From: Termitomyces sp. T153
Taxonomy: Eukaryota > Basidiomycota > Agaricomycetes > Agaricales > Lyophyllaceae
NCBI GenBank assembly: GCA_018296165.2
Contig: JACKQL020000089.1
Coordinates: 1 to 64,000, forward strand
Reading direction: 5' to 3'
Length of the DNA stretch: 64,000 nucleotides
Positions 1 through 10,119 of the stretch are shown in pieces. Below the pieces are notes generated by a model. The model saw nothing but the letters and a program-made list of their open reading frames with translations, made no database searches and was not told the origin of the DNA. The translations under genes and the position numbers were made by a program. Each line of letters begins with the position of its first letter. Position 1 is the first letter of the stretch.

Positions 1-1049
1 ATGTGCTCCTATGCCGCCTAGTGCCGTGCAGGAAACCTAACACTTGTCACTAGATAGGATAGCTGGCAGTAGGAAGTTAATAATTGAGGGCGAGTCAGTA
101 ACCGTCCCAGAGAACTAGAGCGAAAGTGGTGGCAAGGAGGTGAAGTCGAAAAGAATCGCTACTGCTAACGATAGTCGCAGCGAAACTGAAACGGGGGCGG
201 GGCGAATAAAGGAGGGAGATGGCGGTAAGAGTAAAACTAAGATCGACGGACGAACGTAAACTTATCGCTAGCCGCAATTGCTAGCGTCACTAAATGGAAA
301 TAACGCTAATAGGCACCCGTAATCGGTACCACACTAAGTCGAGGTCGAGGTTGAAGAGGTTTGTTGCGAACCCAAAGTCGAAGACGAGATAAGGGAAAGG
401 GGTGAGGCGAATGGAATCTTTAAGCTAGTAGCTTATAGATGGAGGAGTAATACGATGGTGATGTGTTGATGAAATTCGATGGTCGGGTGTCTATATACAG
501 GCAGTATTTATACACTCTCGAAGTATAGTAAGGGAAGGTAAGCAATTAAGCGCCACTAGCGGCGGCGTCTGCCACTGTGTTTAGGTTGCGTGCCAGGCGT
601 CAGTCCGTAACTAAGTAAAAGGTCATAGGGGAGGCCTTGGCGACGACTAATTGCTAATAAGAACCAAAAAAAGAGAACGAGTCCGATGTCAATACCTGAA
701 GTAAGAACACCGTTCAGGGATGTTGGTAAGCTCGACAAGTGGAATGATAGTAAAAAGGTACGCGTCTGGTAATATGTCCATATATAGTCAAGGAACGCCG
801 TTTTGTCGCCAGGATCGCTAAGGTCGCTAATAATCGTCGCCAAGAGGGTCTAGGCCTTGATGGTCTAGGCCCACGTTCCAGGCTTCGCGTGATGTTCCCC
901 GTGATCAATAAGTCTCGTGGTCACTAGAGTCTTGTGCTTCGGTCCCATCTTAGGGCTAAGTCCCGTGCGCTGAGTGTTGTGACTTGTGTCAAATTCGAAG
1001 TAGTCAGCTGCCGCCGAAAAAGGTGCTCAGCGATAACTGGGGCTCATCA
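1..1049 (-). repeat. 3' LTR of element A (two end bases missing)
   Basis: This is a direct repeat of 10,120-11,168, ending GGGGCTCATCA at 1,049. Because the element is coded on the minus strand, this left copy is the 3' LTR. It contains four TCGCTA sites (near 156, 245, 796 and 814), all in the same orientation. Short open frames inside it are not supported as genes. The antisense accessory gene starts 174 bases beyond its inner edge, so this LTR or the short spacer next to it must supply that gene's promoter. Confidence 0.93.
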
Positions 1050-1058
1050 TCCTCCCCC
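1050..1058 (-). other. Polypurine tract of element A
   Basis: The minus strand reads GGGGGAGGA directly against the 3' LTR, the expected place and composition for the plus-strand DNA primer of an LTR retrotransposon. It fixes the orientation of the element. Confidence 0.8.
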
Positions 1059-1222
1059 GTACTGAAATATTGACTGTCCTCAGTCAACCCAAAAGTCACG
1101 TGCTTGATCGCCTGGTCCGTGCGCCAAAGGGATTCGAATAACAGTGGCTGGCGGTATCGCTTGAACTTCATCATCCCCCTTCCTTACCATCTAATCTCTC
1201 CTAGCCTCTCAATCTTATCGCT

Positions 1223-3236
1223 ATGTCCGATCTCGCCTCCCAATTTGAGAAGATTACCATGGCCCACGCCTTCCTCGATCGGGTCGACAGGTTGCTCGCG
1301 GTGGCCCGTGCATCGTTGGCGAAGAATCCTCGCTTGGCGGTCACCGCCATCTTTCAGACGTGGCTCCAGTGGTTCAAGACCTCGGGGAGTGGAGTCGAGT
1401 GGCCGGAGTTGGCGACTGTCGAGAAGGAGTGTCGCCAGTTATATGAGAAGTACAAGGAGGAAGAATGGGTTCGCCCATTCGATGTTCACTTTGTAAGTTC
1501 CCTTTTTTTTTTTCCTTTTGAGCGCCAATTGCTAATACGACCGCTAGGCGCCAATCGACCCTTCGCTGGAGTTCCTGATGGACGATCTCACGGCGGGAAT
1601 GACGGTAAGTGCCTCGGTAGTCGCTAGTGCTAGCGACCCCGCTAAGGTACGTTAGCTCTTTGAAGACTTGTCACCGAATGACCAGTTCCTTTTTCAGCAC
1701 CCGGTAGGTGCGTTAGCGGTGGCGAGGGGGGAGGGACGGAGCGAGGGTCGTAGGAACGAAGAGGCGGCGAATCGTGGGGACATTCCGGAGGCGGGCCCCT
1801 CGACTCCCAAGGCTGCAGCTGGCGGCGTCGCTAGGGGGTTGGCGACGTCGCCAAAATTGGCGACAACTCCGAAGAGCAAAGGGAAGGGGAAAGGAAAGGC
1901 AAAAGCACAAGATGAGGAGGACGAGGATATTGAGGTGAGTCGTTTTCTTTCCTTTCGCTGCTTCTTGGCGACGACCGCTAACCTTTCCTGCAGGATCATG
2001 TTGAAGAATCGTTTACCGACAAGCGACTGGCGACGCTCCTTCGATGGCGAAGGACGACGACGGTGGTGGATACGGGGCTGGGAGCAGGAGTGAAGTTGGA
2101 CAAGGCTAAGGGTAAGGTAACAGTGTCGCTAGAGAAGCGGCAAGAATATAAGTATACGCAAGGAGCAGTGAGTATTTAGCGGTTCTTTTTTTCTCTTTTT
2201 GTCGCTAACGCTTTCTTTTAGTGCGACAATTGCTGGGCCGATAACGACCCAGAAGGCTGCTGGTACCCCACGGGGGTCCAGCCTTGCTATCGTTGCGACA
2301 GCACTAGGAAGAGCTGTTCGCACAGCGGCCTGTCATCGAGGAGCACCGGCAGCAAATTCGCTAAGAGGATAGCGATCAAGGCGGCGTCGGTAAGGGGTGC
2401 GAGGGCCTTCGTGGAGAGGCAGAGGGAATTGGCGAGGAGAGGGGAGCCGATCGAGATCAAGCATTCGAGCTTGACCTTGCCGACGTCGCAGGAGGAGGGC
2501 TTGGTTGGAGGGAGTGGAGGCGCTAGGGTGAAGAGTAGGGAGATGGTGGAGAGCGACGAGGACGAGGACGACAACGACAGTGACGGCGACACGCCCCGGG
2601 CACTGAAACGGGCCGCAAGCCCATCATCGGTCGCTAGCGCTAAGCGACCTCGGACGGTCGCCAGCGAGGAGGGAAGGGAGGACGTGGAGATGAGGGAGAC
2701 GACTCCCTTGGCGACGGTCGCCGAGGTGGAGGCGAGTGACATGGAGCTCGAGGGTGAGGCGGAGGTGGAGGCCGTACCCGTCGCTACTGAGGAAGAAGAA
2801 CGAGTTGAAGAGATCGAGGTCGTACGCCGGGTAAGTTATTTTCTCCCGCTAGCTACCTGATCGCCAACCGCTTCGCTAGGGAACATGGAGCGACACCCCG
2901 TTGCGTCAGGTGGGCGACGACGAGCTGGAGTGGCTGGGCGAGGACCTCGGATGGCCGACGCCGCTAACGTCGGCGGAGTCGCTACTGGACTTCGACGAGA
3001 GGGCGGCGGGAGTGGAACGACGGTTCCGAAGGGAGCTGGAGGCGGCGAGGGAGGAGTTGTTAGCGGCACGGGCTCGCTACACGGTCGCTAGGCGGACACT
3101 GGCGACTCTGGCGGGATATCGACGCGACTGCCAGGCCTTCCTGGCCTGGCAGGAGGAGAACAACATCGGCGAGGGGGATTGGGAGGAGACGGAGGCGATG
3201 GAGGTTCCTGACAACGACGCTGACCTTGATGCTTAG
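1223..3236 (+). CDS. Antisense accessory gene of element A: zinc-cluster protein, six exons
   Basis: The exons I infer are 1223-1492, 1548-1604, 1656-1934, 1994-2167, 2222-2830 and 2880-3236, giving 581 residues. Every intron is GT-AG, 49-59 bases long and phase 0, and every exon is open, which is strong support for a real gene. Exon 5 opens with six cysteines spaced C-x2-C-x8-C-x8-C-x2-C-x6-C. This resembles the fungal Zn2Cys6 DNA-binding cluster, although the first gap is longer than the usual six. A Ser/Thr/Pro/Lys-rich stretch precedes it (exon 3, ending in a lysine run). A very acidic stretch follows it, with Asp/Glu runs around codons 400-430. The C-terminus is predicted helical and rich in Glu, Arg and Ala. 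It lies between pol and the 3' LTR on the strand opposite gag-pol, so its introns are invisible to splicing of the genomic RNA. Its function is unknown; DNA binding is inferred from the cysteines. Confidence 0.8.
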
Positions 3237-3667
3237 CGACCGTCGCCTCCTGTATATAAATTTTATATTTTTGTTAGTAATTTGGACCTAGCTTGGCCCC
3301 CTTAAGGGGCTCCAAAATGTATAGTATCTTTGGCGAGCGATCAGAAAGTGAAACAAAACAGAAGAAAGAAAGCAAAAATCAATTGGTCATATTAGCGACT
3401 GTCGCCTAATGCTAGCGACATTTTGAAGGCAAACGCTCAGTAGATCATCATGGCGAATTACCTCGAGAGGCGTGCCAAGCGCTGGCGACAGAATAGCCTA
3501 GCGCAGCATCGAAACAAGACAGTAGTAAAGTGAAGTGTCTGTGAAAGGCTTTTTAACTGTATTAAAATTGAAAGAGCAACGAGACGAAAAGGACTTAGGT
3601 TTTGTAAAGTAATTGTTGATGGATTTTCTGGGTAGTAGAGATGAGAGCGGTAAGAAACGAAGCAGAG
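3237..3667. other. Spacer between accessory gene and pol, with a PBS-like block
   Basis: This is non-coding. An AT-rich stretch (3253-3275) just after the accessory stop may hold its 3' end signals. At 3307-3319 the 13-mer GGGCTCCAAAATG repeats exactly the sequence at the primer-binding site of the same element (10,109-10,121), and an upstream GCCCCCT is also shared. Two TAGCGA sites lie near 3393 and 3412. Confidence 0.6.
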
Positions 3668-6600
3668 TTAAGACTTGTCACTAAGGCCTAGCGAAAGGTA
3701 GTTTTCTTCTTCACTGGCGTTGTCACCAGTGTCATCGTCGTCAACAAGTTCGGTTTGCTCCAGTTCTCGGAGACGCGAAGTGTCGATGTCGAAAGTGTCG
3801 CTAGGCACGGTTATGTGTTCTCTAGCGAGATAGGGGATTAAGCGGAAAGCAGCAACAGGGCGATGTAGAACTGAGCCATCTAGTTCGCAAAGAATGTAAG
3901 CTCCTCCACGGTTGCGAGAGATTACCACGAGGGGGCCTAGGTATCGCGGCTTCATTTTCTTGTTATGCGATACTTCGATTCTCGTATTCCTCATTAGTAC
4001 GAGGTCGCCTGTTTTGAAGTTGTAATCGCGAATCGTAGCGGCGTGATCCTTTTCAAAGGAAATGGCGGCCAGGCGACGGGCGCTAAGCACTTGGCTATGC
4101 AGGCGGTCGAGATCTTCTTGGCGACGCTGAAGGTCAATCGCTCGGCGGGCTATAAGATCGGTGGTTGATAATAACGAGTTTGGCGGCGGTTGCAAATATG
4201 TCGCTTCAACTATGTCAGCAGGCAGGAGAGGGTGGGTACCGGTCGTCGCGTAGTAAGGGGAGCAACCCATTCGCTTGCGCACTGTAACACGTTCTGACCA
4301 AAAGACCGAGTAAGTAGCCGTACTCCACCTAGACTGATCGCCATCGACAGCTTTAAAAAGGGCTTGGCGAACGTCGAAGTGAGGCCGCTCAACTATTCCA
4401 TTAGCGCGCTTATTATAACCAGAGATCCGGATATGGCGTAAGTTATACTTCTTCGCCAAATAGGTAACCGCCTTTAGGATCGGGGGTCCATTGTCGGTCA
4501 CGATTTCGCTAAGCGCTCCCCAACGACAAATGACGTCCTCGTATAGCCACTTGGCAATAGCTTCGGTGTTTTCTCGGCTAAGCATGCGAAATTCCGGGTA
4601 ATGAGTTAGCGAACAACGTCCTTGGACGATGTACTTGAACTTATTGGAGGGCGGCATGAACATGGTATCGACGTATATCTTGCTGAACAAAGGCGCCGGG
4701 GTAGCGACAGTTGGCGGAATAAGCACTTTAGTTGTCTGGTGTATCTGACAGAGATGGCAGGTCCTAAGGTACCACATGATGTCGGCGCTAACTTGGGGCC
4801 ACCAAAATCGTTCTAGAAGAGCAGAGCGAGTAGCGAAGAAGCCTCTGTGTCCCAAGTCGTCGTGCATCGCCTTCAAGACCCGTAAGCGACTGGCCATAGG
4901 GACGAACACCTTGTGAGCACCGTCTCGACTTCTTCGCCAAAGCTTGCCTCCCGTAACGAAAAACATAGATGCGTAGCGAACGAAAGTGGCATATTCTTTG
5001 TCACTAAAGCCTTCGGGTCGGATTAGGTCGTGAAGCCATTTCTTAACTAAGAGTATACGGGCATCGTTGGTGGTAGCTTTAGTACTGCGGGGTACGTCGC
5101 TATAAGTAGTGGTGCCATCGTCTCGGAGGGGGGTTATATCGTCGCTGGTCGCTAATCGTGGAGCAGTGTCGGTGTCGCTGGCGAAAGTTGCTAAAGCAGG
5201 CGAACAGCCGAGATCGGCAGCAGGGAATAAGCGACCTGCGCCCGTTGAGAGATGGCGAAGGAGCGGCAGCGGTAACTGGACCTGGTGTATGAACCCATGC
5301 AAACGATCAATCCAGTCCTCATAGACAGAGTTGTCGCTATCGTCGACAGGGGGATCATCAGGCTGTGGCGGGCGCCGCGACAGCCCATCCGGGCCGTGGA
5401 AAGTTCCCTTGACGTGCACCAACTCGAAATGGAACATCAGAATTGCCACAATCCAGCGGTTCATGCTAGCTGAAGGTTGAACATCGGGGTTCTGAAGCAT
5501 ACCCTTAATGTAGCGAGCGTCTACTTCGATGATGAGGTTCCTAACGCCAATTAGGTACATCCGTAAAGCTTGTAGCGCTCGATAAAGGCCGTAAAGCTCC
5601 AACTTAGGCTGACTGAATCGTGCCTCTCTGTCGTTTAGCGTAATTGACCCGAAGCGATTGTAGCGGCGCTCCTTGCGATTATCGCTAGCACACTGGCAAA
5701 GGTAATATCCGACCGCTATATATGACGTATCTACCGCTAAGATGACGGGGTCAGGTGATTCATAGTCGATAGGGACAAGGGGCTTAGCGTCTTGTAAAGC
5801 CTTCACGAGATCGCGCTGAGCATTAATCTGATCGGGACCAAACTCAAAAGGGACGCCAATGCGAGTAAGTTTCGTCAAGTTATGGGCTCGATGGGCGAAG
5901 TTTTTGACGAAGATCCTTAACACCCCAACGGTACCTAAAAAGGCGCGGACTTCCGATAGTGACTTGCAAGGACCCCATCGCTCGATTAGCGCTAGGCGAC
6001 TTTCGTCGGGGATTCGGCCACTAGGAGTACAAACGTGACCGAGAATCTTGAAGGTCGGGGCGCAAAGAACAAGTTTGTGACCGGAAAAAGTGCCACCGCA
6101 ATATTTCATCCGCTGAAGGATCCTGTTAAGAAGTTCAAAGAACTCCCAGAGCGCTAGGCGGATGTGCGGATTAGCGGGATGCTTAGCGGGTCTACCATTA
6201 ACGACCTTCCAGTCCTTTGGTCCTTTAGCGCCAACGTCATCGATAAAGCTGAGCACGTTGTGGGGTATCTCCGGCTGCAGAATAAAGGTAATGTCGTCGT
6301 GAAATATAGGCACAGAGTTGGTCCACCCCATCGGCAAGGTTACTAAGCGAAGAGCGCCAAACGGAGTCTGGAATGTCGTTAAGTCGCGTGATGCTGGGTC
6401 GATAAGTCGTTCGTCGTAGCCGACGTAGAGGTCGAGAGTGGCACCACAAATGCGTCCAGCGAATGATTCGGCGACGTGATCTGGAAAAGGTGGTACTCCA
6501 GAATGGCGAATGGTGACACGGTTGAGCGGCTCTAGACTGTGTACAATCCTGAGCTTACCGTTTTTCTTGAGAACGCAAAACCATCGCGAGCGATAAGCGG

Positions 6601-7441
6601 AATTCGAGGGTTCATAGACGCCGGCGCTGATCTTGTCGCGAATAATTTCGCATACTTCCTTTTCTAGTCCCGGGGGTATGGGGCGATTGTGCTGAACCCA
6701 AGGTACATGCGGAATTGTTGGTATGCGTACTGGCGGAAAGAAGTCGGGGCGCAAACTTCCTCGTTCGGAATCTTCCCAAGCGAAGGCTTTTTCTTGCTTG
6801 GCGACCATGTCGACCAATACGTTGATTTCGTCGCTAGTGAGGAACCCAGTGTCGTGGTCGCTGACCAATTTCGCTTGACGCTCCCTGGTGAATCGCTTCG
6901 TCGGGACGAAAGGTGGCGGGTTTGGGTTAAGCGGCGGAATGGTCGCTAGTGGATCGCCTATAACTTGACGCTCGATTCGAAAGTCTTCGCTAACATGGCT
7001 GGCGACCGGTTTGGTTTTCATGACTACGGGTTTGTACTTCTTCTTGACCTGTACTCCTTTCCGCTTAGGAGGTTCGTTAGCGACATACTGAGCGGGGAAT
7101 GGGATGTTAACATAGGTGGGGGTAGTGTCCGTAACACATGTATCAAAGGGCAAAGTCTGTCCAAGAATCGAGGGATTAGAGGTATCAGTAGAAACGAAAT
7201 AAGAACGAGGTGGAAGGGACAAATCAGAAATGTCGCTAGCCGTAGCGTAAAGGTATGCTAGCGCGGGATTAGTCTGTGTGTTAGAATCGGTTAGCAAAAC
7301 GTCTTGGTCCAAATCACAAGAAGCTATACACGTCGCTAGACCAGTTAAATGGTCATAGCTGATAACGATCACTATGTCGCTATCTTCTTCATTGCCTCGG
7401 GCGATGAAAGCAACGGGGTGCCTCTGTTTCGAAGCGAACAT
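3668..7441 (-). CDS. pol: Pol polyprotein of element A (RT, RNase H, integrase)
   Basis: The 1257-residue frame begins with ATG. Reverse transcriptase occupies about residues 240-430 and has an FIDD active site (about 399-402, bases near 6240). RNase H follows, with AVDTSY near 568 and a later EVDARYIKG. Integrase has an N-terminal zinc motif (HDDLGHRG near 860, CHLC near 895) and the D-D-E core: YVDT near 927, TDNGPP near 984, IVERPH near 1016. A GPY/F-like segment follows (YLGPLVV near 1167). I see no chromodomain. The frame overlaps the end of gag by 53 bases in the +1 register, so Pol is made either by +1 frameshifting or from its own ATG. RNA is copied and the cDNA integrated into nuclear DNA. 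All catalytic residues I can locate are intact. Confidence 0.92.
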   Translation of the reverse strand: MFASKQRHPVAFIARGNEEDSDIVIVISYDHLTGLATCIASCDLDQDVLLTDSNTQTNPALAYLYATASDISDLSLPPRSYFVSTDTSNPSILGQTLPFDTCVTDTTPTYVNIPFPAQYVANEPPKRKGVQVKKKYKPVVMKTKPVASHVSEDFRIERQVIGDPLATIPPLNPNPPPFVPTKRFTRERQAKLVSDHDTGFLTSDEINVLVDMVAKQEKAFAWEDSERGSLRPDFFPPVRIPTIPHVPWVQHNRPIPPGLEKEVCEIIRDKISAGVYEPSNSAYRSRWFCVLKKNGKLRIVHSLEPLNRVTIRHSGVPPFPDHVAESFAGRICGATLDLYVGYDERLIDPASRDLTTFQTPFGALRLVTLPMGWTNSVPIFHDDITFILQPEIPHNVLSFIDDVGAKGPKDWKVVNGRPAKHPANPHIRLALWEFFELLNRILQRMKYCGGTFSGHKLVLCAPTFKILGHVCTPSGRIPDESRLALIERWGPCKSLSEVRAFLGTVGVLRIFVKNFAHRAHNLTKLTRIGVPFEFGPDQINAQRDLVKALQDAKPLVPIDYESPDPVILAVDTSYIAVGYYLCQCASDNRKERRYNRFGSITLNDREARFSQPKLELYGLYRALQALRMYLIGVRNLIIEVDARYIKGMLQNPDVQPSASMNRWIVAILMFHFELVHVKGTFHGPDGLSRRPPQPDDPPVDDSDNSVYEDWIDRLHGFIHQVQLPLPLLRHLSTGAGRLFPAADLGCSPALATFASDTDTAPRLATSDDITPLRDDGTTTYSDVPRSTKATTNDARILLVKKWLHDLIRPEGFSDKEYATFVRYASMFFVTGGKLWRRSRDGAHKVFVPMASRLRVLKAMHDDLGHRGFFATRSALLERFWWPQVSADIMWYLRTCHLCQIHQTTKVLIPPTVATPAPLFSKIYVDTMFMPPSNKFKYIVQGRCSLTHYPEFRMLSRENTEAIAKWLYEDVICRWGALSEIVTDNGPPILKAVTYLAKKYNLRHIRISGYNKRANGIVERPHFDVRQALFKAVDGDQSRWSTATYSVFWSERVTVRKRMGCSPYYATTGTHPLLPADIVEATYLQPPPNSLLSTTDLIARRAIDLQRRQEDLDRLHSQVLSARRLAAISFEKDHAATIRDYNFKTGDLVLMRNTRIEVSHNKKMKPRYLGPLVVISRNRGGAYILCELDGSVLHRPVAAFRLIPYLAREHITVPSDTFDIDTSRLRELEQTELVDDDDTGDNASEEENYLSLGLSDKS

Positions 7442-10043
7442 TTTGACGGCTGTTTCTCTTAGATTTGCCGCGTGGAAAGGTAGGGATAGTGCGCCGGAGA
7501 CCAGTATTGGGGTCCGTAATTGTTATAGTTGTTTCGATGTCGCTAATGGTATTAACCGTACTTCGGGTTAATACGTCGAATGGGCGACCGAGTAGGATGT
7601 CGTAGGCGGGAGACCGTAAAACGTGAATTTGAAGATAGACCGTCACATCGCCAATCGTGCATGGTACGTTTCTAGCTAGTCCCAGTGATCGATCCGTGGT
7701 ACCGTTGGCGCTCTGCATGTTTAGCACGATGTTGGGGTCATAGGATAAGCCAATGTCGCTAGCGATTTCGGCGGACATCGAAATAATCTGAGAACCGCTG
7801 TCGTGAATGCATTCGACTTCCTCTTTATTGTCGATCAACATCATGACGGTACGAAGTGACTGAGATTCCTTAGCGACAGTGAGTACCACAGGCTCTTCTC
7901 CGGGGGATAGCGCATCAATATAGGCCTCGACAGGGTCGACTGAAGCGAGTGGTGCCTTGTCCGGGGTAAGTCCTTTAGCGGTATCAGCGTTTGACCCAAG
8001 CGAAAACTGAGGTTCTTCGATAGCGAACGTCGGCAAAATTTCTTCAAAAATGTCGCTGGAGTCCTGAACTGTATTAACGCTAGCGCCAACCGATCGTTTG
8101 GGCGTAACCGCTGTCCTAAACTGATTCCTGATGTCCTGGGATACAGAACAAAGTTCGCCAACCGATATCGTAACCTGGGTGCGTAAGACTCGTTCGAAAA
8201 CCGCTTTGGATTGCTCGATGTCGTAGATGGGTGGCATCGTTCGATATGCGCCGTCGTTAGCTTTGTCGGGAGCAGCGAAATTCCGGTTAGCGGGTGGGGC
8301 GTAGCGACTAGGGAGGCCAGAAAATGGATGAATAGGAGGCTGAGCCACCGGTTCCTTAGCGGCAGACGGTTGTTCCTTAGCGACGGTGCGTTCAGGTGCT
8401 TTGCCTTTGTCAGCAGGCTTAGTGGCAGGAACTGGGGCTGAATCAGAAGGGGTGGAAGTTGCCGGAGGGTCACCGGTCGAGGGCGTTGCCTTTGAAGCAT
8501 CACTTGCTGGTCGGTAAGTCGCTCGGGGGACTTGTACGCCGTCGAATTTTTCGCCGTTTCGCCGGAGTGCAAATAGCTCGCGTTCCAAAGCCTCGATCCG
8601 TTCTTCCTTGCTTAGCACTCGGCCTGTGGCGACGTCCTGTTGCATTACCTCGTGTATTAGCGACTGCTGCATTGCCGCCTGCTCTGGGTCTGGGTTAGCG
8701 TTGGAAGAAAGTCTGCCTGTAACGATTTGTCCTGGATTAAGCCGGTGCCATTCCTCGATGCGTTCAATGTATAGTCGCTTGCCGGAATAGTTGGGAATCA
8801 TGGCGCCAGACGGTAAAATGATCTTGCCTTCGGCGTTACGACGGATCTTACCCTGTCTGATCATTTGCTCCAGCTTAATACAAGTGCCTCGGACCATAGT
8901 GTGACCTATTTCCCCGCAGAAGTGGCAAGTGTTGTTAGCGAACTGTTGGCGAGGTTGGGCGTTACCGCTGGTTAGCAGGGCTTCCAAACGTTCCAAGGCG
9001 CTGACGATTGCGGTAGTGGTCGCTAATTCCAATGCTTCTTGCTTAGGTGCCGGCGAAGGGACGGTCGGCGGGTTAGCGATGGGCGATGACGAATGGATGC
9101 CGGTGGTGCCATTGCTGGTCTTAGCCGTAGAAGTGTCCGTTCCTTTTAGAACCCACTTAGCGCCTTCGAAGACTTGGTCAACATCGTAAGGGTCCTCAGG
9201 ATGGTGATCGGGAAGGGTGATTTCGAGGCGGCGGACGACTTTAGACCATAGCGATGTGGGGATACCTTGTTGGAACAAGCGACGTTCCTCGTTACGATAG
9301 AGCTTGCCGTTAGCGAGTAACCATCTAGCAATACGTTGGAAGTCCCGGTAGTAGTCAGAGAACCTTCCCAAAGTCGCTAAGCCGCTGTTGAAAGACTGGT
9401 TCACTAGTCGTTCCAGATCGCCAAGATTATAACGAGCACTAGCGTCAGCGCCAGGGTACAACCTAAGCACTGCCGCTTTCCATTCCTGGTAATTGTAGGG
9501 TCGAGGAGCATCGTTGTCGACCATAATATTGTCGCCAAATTCAGGTAAGCCAAGCCAAGTCTCCGCCGTGTCATAGGAAACATATCGAGACGCGTATTCT
9601 TTCTTTTGTGTGTCGTCAGTGATACCGCAATCAGCGAAGAGATATTCCAGTTCTTTGAAGTATTGGGGGAGTTCCCTAGGGCGACTCTCATCCCACTTAG
9701 GTGCCGTAGTGTCATTGCGAGGCGGCATTCTAGCGCGCCGAGCAACGGGATCGTTGTTCATGTTAACGGTTGTCGGATTTAGCGGAGGACGGGGGATAGT
9801 TGGTGATACGGGAATAGAGTGGGCTTCGGGGAAGAATATAGAGTCGGTTGGGGTTAACGGTGAAAGCGGCGCGTCAAGAAAACTTTCAATGAGAGCGCCT
9901 GGGAAGTCGGCAAGGATTTCGCTAACGTCGCGAAGGTTTTTAGCGGTTTCGAGTTCGTCGGCAAGGGGTCGAGGACGGGCTGCTGGCGAAGAATGCCGAG
10001 GGGTCGAAATGGAAGACCGGGGTGGTTCAAAAGGGTTTTTCAA
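7389..10043 (-). CDS. gag: Gag-protease polyprotein of element A
   Basis: The 884-residue frame starts at ATG 10043, 56 bases inside the primer-binding site. The N-terminal part is Ser/Pro-rich. A capsid-like region follows (about residues 100-300), and then a zinc-knuckle variant spaced C-x2-C-x4-H-x6-C near residue 371. The last gap is normally four. A long Pro/Ala/Lys-rich linker leads to a retroviral-type aspartic protease near residues 740-860, marked by IHDSG and a later DILLGRPF. Protease is therefore fused to gag here, not to pol. The product should assemble particles around the element RNA and cleave the polyproteins. There is no internal stop. Confidence 0.88.
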   Translation of the reverse strand: MKNPFEPPRSSISTPRHSSPAARPRPLADELETAKNLRDVSEILADFPGALIESFLDAPLSPLTPTDSIFFPEAHSIPVSPTIPRPPLNPTTVNMNNDPVARRARMPPRNDTTAPKWDESRPRELPQYFKELEYLFADCGITDDTQKKEYASRYVSYDTAETWLGLPEFGDNIMVDNDAPRPYNYQEWKAAVLRLYPGADASARYNLGDLERLVNQSFNSGLATLGRFSDYYRDFQRIARWLLANGKLYRNEERRLFQQGIPTSLWSKVVRRLEITLPDHHPEDPYDVDQVFEGAKWVLKGTDTSTAKTSNGTTGIHSSSPIANPPTVPSPAPKQEALELATTTAIVSALERLEALLTSGNAQPRQQFANNTCHFCGEIGHTMVRGTCIKLEQMIRQGKIRRNAEGKIILPSGAMIPNYSGKRLYIERIEEWHRLNPGQIVTGRLSSNANPDPEQAAMQQSLIHEVMQQDVATGRVLSKEERIEALERELFALRRNGEKFDGVQVPRATYRPASDASKATPSTGDPPATSTPSDSAPVPATKPADKGKAPERTVAKEQPSAAKEPVAQPPIHPFSGLPSRYAPPANRNFAAPDKANDGAYRTMPPIYDIEQSKAVFERVLRTQVTISVGELCSVSQDIRNQFRTAVTPKRSVGASVNTVQDSSDIFEEILPTFAIEEPQFSLGSNADTAKGLTPDKAPLASVDPVEAYIDALSPGEEPVVLTVAKESQSLRTVMMLIDNKEEVECIHDSGSQIISMSAEIASDIGLSYDPNIVLNMQSANGTTDRSLGLARNVPCTIGDVTVYLQIHVLRSPAYDILLGRPFDVLTRSTVNTISDIETTITITDPNTGLRRTIPTFPRGKSKRNSRQNVRFETEAPRCFHRPRQ

Positions 10044-10098
10044 GCGACGTTTCGCGTGAGCTCTTGTTTCTGGCGGAATGGTTAACTTCTAAACAGCC

Positions 10099-10116
10099 CC
10101 CTCGCGGTGGGCTCCA
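10099..10116 (-). other. Primer-binding site of element A
   Basis: The minus strand reads TGGAGCCCACCGCGAGGG three bases inside the 5' LTR. It begins with TGG as required to pair with a tRNA CCA end, and it implies a tRNA with U at position 73. Cys and Thr tRNAs are candidates; I cannot decide between them without the host tRNA set. Confidence 0.75.
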
Positions 10117-10119
10117 AAA

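Noticed and set aside
95..908. Short open frames in the LTR of element A, repeated at 10,216-11,027
   Set aside because: They are duplicated only because the LTR is duplicated, overlap one another on one strand, and have no motif. The old solo LTR does not keep them open.
1694..2323. Minus-strand frames overlapping the zinc-cluster gene
   Set aside because: They are shadows of GC-rich plus-strand exons, and the plus-strand model has consistent splice phases and a cysteine motif.
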